In this document: positions 54,701 to 64,000 of the stretch, piece by piece
Position numbering within the stretch: position 1 is the first letter of the stretch
How the letters are laid out: every line of letters begins with the position of its first letter
Assembly (NCBI GenBank): GCA_964019425.1
Contig: OZ025855.1
Location: forward strand, 434,001-498,000
Reading direction: 5' to 3'
Source: Flectonema sp. DT1601
Taxonomy: Eukaryota > Euglenozoa > Diplonemea > Diplonemida > Diplonemidae
Length of the DNA stretch: 64,000 bases
Position numbers and translations under genes: made by a program
Notes under the pieces: generated by a model
Databases searched by the model: none
Seen by the model: the letters and a program-made list of their open reading frames with translations, nothing else
Told to the model about the DNA's origin: nothing

Positions 54701-57700
54701 ACAATGCCAGACCTACGACCGTTCACTGTTTGGAAGATTCTTGACGAAGTTAAATATGATGGAGAATGTCCGAGTAAGAGACAATTCCCATGTACTGTTA
54801 ACAATTACGTGTCATACAAACCCATGCCGGGACTTGGTTGGAGATATGGTGATGGTGTAGCAGCAGGAATTCCGTTTCCGATTCAAACGATTGTAATGAC
54901 ATCAACGATTGATGGAGTTGATATATCTCCTGGAGGTGAACGAGCTTGGTCATTCACCCCATCTTTAATGGGAGTTAAAAAACGAAAGTGGACTGGCTGT
55001 AATGATGGAGGTGACTTAGTTGTTCATCAACTCCGTGATTCATCTGTAGCTGATGATGTGTTAGTTTTACCATCATCAAAGATGTTAATACCTCCGGCAG
55101 TCAGTGGAACGGTTAAGACACAACAGGGAGTAGCGACTGCTTGGATTGAGTTAACAGCACCTTGTGAATCTTGTATTCTAGAAGTTAATTTATGTTACAC
55201 TAGTGCTACCTCGTATTCTAATTGCTTTGCTAACGTAGCTGGTGATGCAAATGAATATCCGACGTTTGCTGAGAGGACTAAATTCACAAAACCATTCACA
55301 GTCGAGGTATCGAAACCAACAGCTGTTCAAGTTACCTCTGATGTAGTTCCTACTCCAGACTCTACGGGGAAGATAAAAGTTGGAGATCCGTTCAAGATGT
55401 CTTTTGAAGTAGTACAGCACTTCAAGGAATGGGCAATGCCAGCCCCTCTATCAGAATCAAGTTATGAACTTTCTGTTTCAAGTCGATGGGCTCATAAGAA
55501 TGAGAATTCAGCTCTTCAAGCAAACCAAATGAAATATGGTTCTGGTGGATTTCTTTCGACAGGTTTAATGTCTGGCGTCTGTGATATAAAAGAAGCAGAG
55601 CTAAAGGAAGCGTCACGGTACGGATCTATTTTAGGTAAGAAAGCTTCGACTGTTACATTCTTCTTTACTCGACCATGTTCAAGATGTCAAGTGTGGGTCC
55701 ATTATAAGATTTTGGGAACTGGAATGTCAGAATCGGTTCATTCATCATTTCCTCAAAGACACTATTCCCCAGTTAATGGAGTATGGATACCTGGTAACGT
55801 TATAACACATCACGTTACTACTTGTTCAACTCAATGGTTGTTAGCAGGCGTCCCTCCTGTTGCTGTAAGACGAGCCAAACCATTTTCACTTTCTGCATGG
55901 AGGGTCGATGGTAATAATTTCCCATCTTGGGAAGGCAACACAGCAGTGTCATTGTTACTTGATTCTAAGACTGAGGGTAATAGTGGTGGAGGTGACTTAA
56001 TTCACACTTCTCCTCATCCGATCTTTGCAACAGATGGGACAGCTACCGTACGACTTCAGATGTCGCGAGCTTGTTACGTTTGTATATTTTCGATGGGTGG
56101 AAAGATTCACACCCTGACAGTCTTAACTGATGCAACATCTCTTTTACTAATTCCAAACACTCGATCTCACAAGGGTGATATGAACCACTTAATGACTTCA
56201 GGTACACAGACTGCTGGATGGTCTTTCAGTCTGTACCTCAGTGACACTCTTGGTGATAGAGGGTTTGCAGCAGGTGGTCCAACACCACTCGCATGGAGGC
56301 CTAAATTCAACCAAAATCCTATCCCGGCATCTAAACTAAGTATTGTTCAACCTCGTGAGACAATCTTCAATAATGCAACTGCTGTTATGATAGCTGGCAG
56401 TCTACTTAATGTCGTTATTAGAACTGGTTCTCCAAATATTCATATCAAAAACGGATCAACAATCTACAATGGAGTTCCTTTTAACAACCAACCACTTCTT
56501 CCTGGAGACGTTCGTATTGAACTGTCAGGGGAACCACTCTTTGGGATGCCACTTGAATTCCTTCTTGATGGCTCTCCTATTCCAATCTTCCATATTAAAC
56601 GAAACCCTGATGAACATAATTCTAATTCTAGTGAAGGAATCTTTCCTGGAGAGAGTTTGCGTGTTTCATTCGAAGTAGTACCAACTCATTATGCTATTGA
56701 TTTCAGTCTGACAGAAGACACAATTCTAAGACAAGGTGATACGGCTGTGCTGTCAGTGTATGCTATAGGAAAGAAGCCAGGAGCAGTTGAATCAGACAAT
56801 ACATTTTTTCATACTGGTTATAAGTTAAATGGAACAGTTTTAGTTGAAATAGATTGTAGTGAATTGTGTGCGGGTTGTGTGTTTTCTAAACCGATTTCGG
56901 CAGCTGTGACTCTGAAATACGAAACTGACTTCAAGAATGGAGTGGCACGCATTCCGATATCAATACGAACAGTCGGCTCAACATCAAATGGAAGATGTCA
57001 AATAAAAGTATCGACTGATGTTGTTGAGTTTAAACTAGCCGATCCACAAACAGCAATGATCAGCGTCATCTCATCAACACTCAGTAGGTGGACTTGGGAA
57101 GTAAGCCCGTCAATCGCTCCTGACACAGCGACAGCATCACTTTCTGTTGTTCAAAATCAAACGGTTGATCTATTCCTCAGAGGGTGGGATAATTCATTCT
57201 CAGATGGATCTTTGCAAATTGGAATTCCACCTGAGAATATTAACGGCTTACAGCTAACAGTTGACCCTCCTAATTGCTTTACATGTTCAACAGCTGCTTG
57301 TATTCCTCAGCAGTTGGGTTCTCTTGATCCTGTTGTGTTTCCTTTTGGAAGTAAATTGAAAGTTTCGGGAGTTTTTTTAGAAGATTGCATGGTATTAGAT
57401 ATCTTAAAGCTCCCTTCAGGGACGGTTTTGAAACAAACTTTAGCAGTCTCTGTTCAAAAGATATCCGATTTCACTATTGTTAAACACAAAGGAATTGGAA
57501 TGAATGTTTTCAATTTCAGTGGAATTTCAAACAAACTAAAGACGTCATTCGGAGATCCAGCCATTGTAACCGGCACGTCATCAAAATTACAATTTGATAT
57601 TATCGACAGTCTTGGAATTCGAGTTTTAGGAGATAGTGTAACAACACTGTCACTACATGGAATCCGAGAAGTCAATTTAAACAGCACAACAACAACTCAT

Positions 57701-59973
57701 ATAATCGAGCAGACAGCTACAGCAGTATCAGGAAGAGTTACTTTCGTAATTAATATTCAAACTACACGAGATCCGCTTTGTCAAAGTGAACCCTGTCAAC
57801 ACTTTGGATGGAATTTTACGGTAACCGGTTTAGAGAAAACCATAACATCAATTGGTCCTTTGTATTGTATTGCTAAGGCTAGTCACTTACAGGTTGAATT
57901 ACAACCATCAAACAGTGAGATGTGGATTTCTTTAATGAATCACAGAGAACCAGTTCCATGGGTTTGGGGACATCCGTTTCGACTTCGAATCAAATCAGTC
58001 GACAACAGCATTACGATCCCTTGTAATAATACATTCATTCAGGAAGAGTGTATTCTAATGTCTGGTTGTTCGTGGATGGATCCCAACATGCCTCCTGGCT
58101 GTTCAGGTTCAGCCAATAAAATAAACCCTTCACTACCTGGAGAGGTAATGAAAGCGGTATTCCGACCACTTTCAGTTCCGTGTGATACTCTAGACAAGTC
58201 GACTATTAATTTAGAAGGGTCGATGATGCCTTGGATTTCTCGTTCATGTATGCTAGACGTACCATCATCATGTGAGAAATCAATGATACCTAAATGTGGT
58301 GCTGGTGGATGGGGACTTGGTGGAGGACAGACAATAGCAGGGCATCAGTTTACGATTACTTCCGGTATGGTTATCATTGACCCGATAGAGTATAGTGGAG
58401 TCACAGGAATACAAGCTTTTCTGATAACATCAGAGGGACTTCATTCTGACAGCAAAGACGACATTCCAATATTCAGATCTTCAATCCACTTTCAAAAAAT
58501 CCATCACATGGCTGTCGAAGGAGGTTCTTGCAGTGGTGAGTATTGCACTCTTCCAAGGGATGTTTTTAAAAAAGTGAATAGAACTGAAGGAAGTAATCCT
58601 GCGATTAAACATTTCCCGAGAGCACAACCGAACGTTCCATTTGATTTAATAATAACACTCAGAGATGAACTCGACGGTGTTATAGTTGGTGATTCTGTTA
58701 CGGATGTCCTCCTGTCTATTTCATGTTTTTCAGGTTCTTCTGGTAATTCACAACAGATATTCACTGCAGGTGTAGTTGGAGGTATTCATGGCGATCTCGT
58801 GACCACCCCAGTTGGTTGGAATATCGTGACTACTCATAAGGGTGTTGCAGCATTCAATAGTATTGGTTTTCAAGGAACTTGTGCGAATGTCAGTATCATA
58901 GTAACCTGTAGTACATCAAAGGCACAGGATAAGTATTTATCTTGTATGGGTAAACATGTTTTTTCAGAATTATTCGAAGTAGGAGACAGTCAACTCGGGT
59001 CTGTAACGATCCCTCCAACAGCACAACCAGCAGAGACATTTGGACTACCAAGATTAACATTTGACTTGGGTGGAGTCGATTTGTCGAAATTTTCAAATGC
59101 AGATAAAGTGACATTCGAACGTAATGTTGAGCAGGGTCTTACTCGGCTTTCTGGAAGACATCTGTTTGTATATTTGAGATACGTTTGTCAACTTTCTGCT
59201 TCAAAAACACTTTTAGGTGTCAGCAGTTCCATCAAACAAAATCCTTCCATCTGTTTGTCGTACCAACGAACTACGTCACGTGACTTTACTGACTTGGCGT
59301 CTTCACAAACTGATACTGTCTGTCTTAGTAATTGTACCTCGTTGGTATGTTTGTTTATTTGTTGTATGACTAATTTGATTAATAATTATAATAAATAATA
59401 ACAACAGGCTGAATTCGAAGTGGGCGTCTCATCAGCGCAGGGTCAGAATGATAATATGAACCCAGTCTGGCAAGACAAGCTATTCAACACAGCACAGAAA
59501 TTATTAAATAACGAGACTTCGCACATTAAGGATCAATTTCCAGGGATATCAACTTCGGGTATGTTTCTATGGTTTTTTTTTTTTTTTGTTTTTTTTGTAT
59601 AAAAAACAGTAAGTGTGGTTTTTAATTAACAACCCACAAGATTCACAAGAAGCGCAACTTGTATTTAATTAAACATTTTTTAATGACCACCAGTGTTTTC
59701 TCAGATAGAATTCTGGCAGGTAAATGTGTTTTTCTTCTCTGGTTTTTTTAATGAAAAAAAACAGTTTTGATGGTGAGGGTGACGTACTCTCCAACAGCTG
59801 TACCACCGCAAGCTCCAGAGACGGATGTGCCGACTAATGTGCCGACAGCTTCGAATATAACATCGACACCCAATATAATACCTATACCAGATCCTGCTAA
59901 TACCTGTAACAACCTATCACCGTCTACTATTGTTACCCTACTAGTGTTAGTTGTATTGAGTTTAACTTTATGA
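45797..59973 (+). CDS. Giant modular secreted protein, probably GPI-anchored (~4635 aa)
   Basis: Exons 45797-59344 (one 13.5 kb open frame), 59408-59558 and 59765-59973; introns GTATGT...AACAG, phases 0 and 1. A 15-nt micro-exon (59705-59719) would also keep frame but has atypical splice sites. Signal peptide: 'VICLLLCFTCWGSEG'. A Ser/Thr-rich mucin-like stretch follows (~25-110, 'TLTETLSFPTDTVSASLPT'). Residues ~200-1750 hold about nine modules of ~150-250 aa, each with 'Y-(K/R)-(V/I/L)-C-(Y/F)-(K/R)' and a following Trp ('GSSYEVCF', 'SGYRICFRF', 'NQYKLCYK', 'AAYKVCVK', 'GRYKICLYK'). From ~2400 another module type recurs with a '(P/A)C-x-x-C' core ('KPCHNCQF', 'APCESCIL', 'RPCSRCQV', 'RACYVCIF'). 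The C-terminus, 'NTCNNLSP' then a hydrophobic tail 'TIVTLLVLVVLSLTL' with nothing after it, is typical of a GPI signal. Many N-x-S/T sites are present. Likely a cell-surface coat or adhesion protein; the family is unknown. Confidence 0.88.
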
Positions 59974-60744
59974 TGTGTGTTGGTGTGATGATTTTATTGT
60001 GTTTTTTGCCTTTATGCCAAACTGCTGTGTTTACTAAATTAGTATTTAATTTGGTGAATTTATTTTGTTGAGTCTGTTGCTTGTAGAAACTAATGACCAA
60101 CAGCGGAAGATTTGAAAAAAAAAAAAAAAAAAAAAAGAAAAAACCTCCAAATTGGCAGATGGCTTTTCAGTTATTCTGTTGTATTGCTTTCTCTGTAAGT
60201 TGTTTTTTTTTCTCATTTGTAGTTAATTTTTCCCTTCCCCCGGATTTTTTAAATCACACTCTTATAAACCACTATTAGCTATCCACTTCACAGTCAAGAG
60301 CCTGATTTCTTTACAGATTAAAGCTTATTGTGTACTAGATTCGAAATCTACAGACTGCTCACGGAGATTATTAAGCCATTATAATACTTTTGAAAGCTCT
60401 CCTCGTATTGTTACTAACACAGCATCATATGAGAGTTATAATTGTTTTTTTTTTTTTTTTTTTAACGATCTAATTTTGCTTTTACATCTTGACCGTATAT
60501 ATTTACACCACTTACGTGTTGCATTTTTCTCATGCGATGCAAAGACAATTGTTGTTGATTGTAACATTTTATTCTTAAGTACAGCTCTGGTTCTTCTGTT
60601 TTTTTCTATTTTCTTTTTCTTGTAATTTTCTTATTTTAATTTCACCCCTCCACAGACTACCTTATGATTGGGAATACAATTGTACGTTTGATTGCTTAGT
60701 TGACATCTTTATGATTTTTAATTCAACAGGTGTTGTGAGCCAAG
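59974..60744. other. Intergenic, nothing recognised
   Basis: Downstream of the giant gene: AT-rich spacer with two homopolymer runs. It has no gene and no members of the module array that begins at 60745. Confidence 0.5.
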
Positions 60745-63700
60745 ATGTGTTTCTCTTGTTCCAACTCATCATATCCGGAAACAACTCCACGGTTGCTCTC
60801 CTTAATTAATGGAGATGGTTATCACCAGACCCCCGGTAGATTCACTTCCCTCTCTTCTCTTTTGTTCTCATCGTTCTCAAGGAGTATTGCACGCCGCCTC
60901 CGACCTAACCCATTTGGAGTGATAACGGTGACTTGTCCTCTCCAAGATTTTCTGGATTCCTGGGAGCTGTTCATTCGTCTTGCTGTCTTAACTTGAAGGT
61001 TGTTCCTCTTCACTTCTCTTCCTGAATCTTGTGATGAATAATACTAATTCCGTGTTTCACATGAATAACTTGTGAGTTAGAAAATTGTATTTCGGGTTCC
61101 AAGCTGATTGATACTACTTATTGCCTTCATAACAACACGATCAACAATATGATGACACAACAAGCTACTACTTGGACAATCGCCCCTATACCTATACGAT
61201 GCCCGAAAGGGTAAATGGTAAACACCTCGAGTCCAGCCTGATTGTTGAAACCTTCTGCTCTGTTTGAACTGCTTCACTTTATGTTCTCAAGGAGTATTGC
61301 ACGCCGCCTCCGACCTCACCCATTTGGAGTGATAACGGTGACTTGTCCTCTCCAAGACTTTTGATAATTTATTGTTCAGATCGCAGTGATCGACTTTTTG
61401 TTTAAAGACCCCAACTGTTTCAACTTGCAGTACCTCACTCAGTGGTATAGCGAGCGGATGAAGGGGGAGATCACTTTCTGTACTTTCTCTTTGTCGAAGT
61501 AACGTGTCTTCTGTCGTTGTCTAATCCTCACCTGCCCCCTCTCTCAAAGTAAGGATGATTTTAACCGACTCCTGAGTAGCTTTTCGCTGCATTGCAGATA
61601 CTGATACGAGTCAAAAGTGCAGGATCAACCACCTGAACAAATTCTGTTTGTCTTCTCGTTTGAGCTGTCTTCTGCTTTGAGCATCTTCATAAGGAGTATT
61701 GCACGCCGCCTCCGACCTCACCCATTTGGAGTGATAACGGTGACTTGTCCTCTCCAAGACTTCATCTTCTTCAAATCCTTTTGCTTGTCAATGAAATAGC
61801 CAGCATTATAGAACAATCGAATCCTCGGTAGCAATGCGCTGCATTCTCCAAATCTTGTGATGAATAATACTAATTCCGTGTTTCACATGAGTACCTTGTG
61901 AGTTAGAAAATTGTATTTCGGGTTCCAAGCTGATTGATACTACTTATTGCCTTCATAACAACACGATCAACAATATGATGACACAACAAGCTACTACTTG
62001 GACAATCGCCCCTATACCTATACGATGCCCGAAAGGGTAAATGGTAAACACCTCGAGTCCAGCCTGATTGTTGAAACCTTCTGCTCTGTTTGAACTGCTT
62101 CACTTTATGTTCTCAAGGAGTATTGCACGCCGCCTCCGACCTCACCCATTTGGAGTGATAACGGTGACTTGTCCTCTCCAAGACTTCATCTTCTTCAAAT
62201 CCTTTTGCTTGTCAATGAAATAGCCAGCATTATAGAACAATCGAATCCTCGGTAGCAATGCGCTGCATTCTCCAAATCTTGTGATGAATAATACTAATTC
62301 CGTGTTTCACATGAATACCTTGTGAGTTAGAAAATTGTATTTCGGGTTCCAAGCTGATTGATACTACTTATTGCCTTCATAACAACACGATCAACAATAT
62401 GATGACACAACAAGCTACTACTTGGACAATCGCCCCTATACCTATACGATGCCCGAAAGGGTAAATGGTAAACACCTCGAGTCCAGCCTGATTGTTGAAA
62501 CCTTCTGCTCTGTTTGAACTGCTTCACTTTATGTTCTCAAGGAGTATTGCACGCCGCCTCCGACCTCACCCATTTGGAGTGATAACGGTGACTTGTCCTC
62601 TCCAAGATATGTTTCTCTTGTTCCAACTCATCATATCCGGAAACAACTCCACGGTTGCTCTCCTTAATTAATGGAGATGGTTATCACCAGACCCCCGGTA
62701 GATTCACTTCCCTCTCTTCTCTTTTGTTCTCATCGTTCTCAAGGAGTATTGCACGCCGCCTCCGACCTCACCCATTTGGAGTGATAACGGTGACTTGTCC
62801 TCTCCAAGACTTTGATAATTTCAAGAGCCGCAATCTACTTACGAAAATAAGAATACCATTCGGTCGCAATGGTTGGGAGGCACCCTCTTTCAAATGGTGC
62901 AAAGCTCCCCGCTGGTCGTACCGTATAGCAAGTTGATAGGGTTCTTCGGGACCTTGTCATGTTACGTATATTCCATATTCCAACTTCTATGCTCAGTTGG
63001 GCTATTATGAAGTTTGGGACAACCATGCGTGATACAGTTTCTTGTTCTTCATCTTTTCTGTTGGAAAGAGGAAGAGTTCTGTCTTTCATTTTCTGTTTGG
63101 TCAGCGAGCTCAGTTCCCCGCCTGTTCTTTGTTACTGAACTGAGTGGGAGTTATGTTACGCGAGATTATATCTTCCTTCTTATGACTTCCCTTCGTGTTC
63201 TCAAGAAGAGTCATCTGTCTATTCCTCACCTCCCTCTCTCACAGTAAGGATGATTTTAACCGACTCCTGAGTAGCTTTTCGCTGCATTGCAGATACTGAT
63301 ACGAGTCAAAAGTGCAGGATCAACCACCTGAACAAATTCTGTTTGTCTTCTCGTTTGAGCTTCTTCATAAGGAGTATTGCACGCCGCCTCCGACCTCACC
63401 CATTTGGAGTGATAACGGTGACTTGTCCTCTCCAAGATTTTCTGGATTCCTGAGAGCTGTTCATTCGTCTTGCTGTCTTAACTTGAAGGTTGTTCCTCTC
63501 CACTTCTCTTCCTGAATCTTGTGATGAATAATACTAATTCCGTGTTTCACATGAATACCTTGTGAGTTAGAAAATTGTATTTCGGGTTCCAAGCTGATTA
63601 CTACTGCTTCCTGTTGTTGTGTCCGATATTTCCTTCCTGCTTAACTTCTTTGATAAATCGGTCGCAATGGTTGGGAGGCACCCTCTTTCAAATGGTGCAA

Positions 63701-64000
63701 AGCTCCCCGCTGGTCGTACCGTATAGCAAGTTGATAGGGTTCTTCGGGACCTTGTCATGTTACGTATATTCCATATTCCAACTTCTATGCTCAGTTGGGC
63801 TATTATGAAGTTTGGGACAACCATGCGTGATACAGTTTCTTGTTCTTCATCTTTTCTGTTGGAAAGAAGAAGAGTTCTGTCTTTCCTTTTCTGTTTGGTC
63901 AGCGAGCTCAGTTCCCCGCCTGTTCTTTGTTACTGAACTGAGTGGGAGTTATGTTACGCGAGATGTATAGAACAATTGAATCCTCGGTAGCAATGCGCTG
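60745..64000 (+). repeat. Shuffled module array built around a 69-bp core (K)
   Basis: At least seven modules recur in different orders, all in one orientation. Core K (AAGGAGTATTGCACGCCGCC ... GTCCTCTCCAAGA) is at 60879, 61289, 61691, 62115, 62539, 62741 and 63369. M1 (CTCTTGTTCCAACTCATC...) is at 60755 and 62612. M2 (TTTTCTGGATTCCTG...) is at 60947 and 63437. M3 (AATCTTGTGATGAATAATAC...) is at ~61025, 61855, 62277 and 63515. M4 (GATACTACTTATTGCC...) is at 61109, 61936 and 62360. M5 (TTCATCTTCTTCAAATCC...) is at 61760 and 62183. M6 (AAGGATGATTTTAACCG...) is at 61551 and 63246. M7 (CGGTCGCAATGGTTGGG...) is at 62862 and 63659. The array runs off the window's right edge. No module is recognised as rRNA, tRNA, snRNA or protein. 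Confidence 0.85.
61691..62538 (+). repeat. Two tandem 424-bp units (K-M5-M3-M4)
   Basis: Within the array, 61691-62114 and 62115-62538 are practically identical tandem copies of K-M5-M3-M4, differing by about one base (ATGAGTACC against ATGAATACC). This implies very recent duplication or homogenisation. Confidence 0.85.

Noticed and set aside
60878-60990. Protein-like frame 'RPHPFGVITVTCPLQDF' in core K
   Set aside because: The frame is open in several copies only because K is identical. It runs into different downstream modules in different frames.
61436-61510. CTCAGTGGTATAGCG as a tRNA gene
   Set aside because: It looks like a D-arm/A box, but no anticodon arm, T-arm or matching acceptor strand could be folded around it.

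Overview
The window reads as nuclear DNA of a single-celled eukaryote. It has large, mostly intronless genes, a few short GT-AG introns, intergenic DNA packed with A and T homopolymers, a eukaryotic-type large-subunit rRNA fragment and several DNA transposons. The lineage cannot be fixed from sequence alone. From position 20554 rightwards all six called genes lie on the + strand. At least four have a pyrimidine-rich stretch ending in AG only 20-41 nt before the ATG. This would fit spliced-leader trans-splicing of unidirectional transcripts, as in Euglenozoa (diplonemid-like rather than kinetoplastid, because cis-introns are also present). That is an inference, not a proof.

Layout. (1) 1-1954: a low-complexity repeat protein, probably cut by the left window edge. 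(2) 2300-18930: a dense repeat region. It holds a ~130-160 bp satellite with three small hairpins per unit, three long copies and two fragments of a ~1.3 kb repeat ('R'), a ~490 bp direct repeat ('S'), a complete-looking pogo-like transposon of 2591 bp, and two non-autonomous TIR elements of 779 and 436 bp. It also holds a ubiquitin-specific-protease gene fragment. Two copies of one satellite-plus-'U' segment, each carrying a different insertion, act as each other's empty site and prove the insertions. (3) 18990-20310: a truncated, mutated LSU rRNA copy, a possible minus-strand gene remnant and a tRNA-Ser-like half. (4) 20554-60000: the gene-bearing part. It contains a 420-aa unknown protein, a 1724-aa cysteine-rich type I membrane protein in six exons with a Tudor-like cytoplasmic tail, a 202-aa CCCH zinc-finger protein and a 113-aa unknown. 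These are followed by a K+-independent-type proton-pumping pyrophosphatase and a ~4635-aa secreted, probably GPI-anchored surface protein. (5) 60745-64000: an array in which at least seven sequence modules are reshuffled around a 69 bp core present seven times.

The genes do not form one pathway. Two encode large surface proteins, one an acidic-compartment proton pump, and one a probable RNA-binding regulator. The most unusual item is the pogo-like transposase: its single ORF carries a second domain with the His/Asp/Gln/Cys pattern of Ulp1/adenain-type cysteine proteases.
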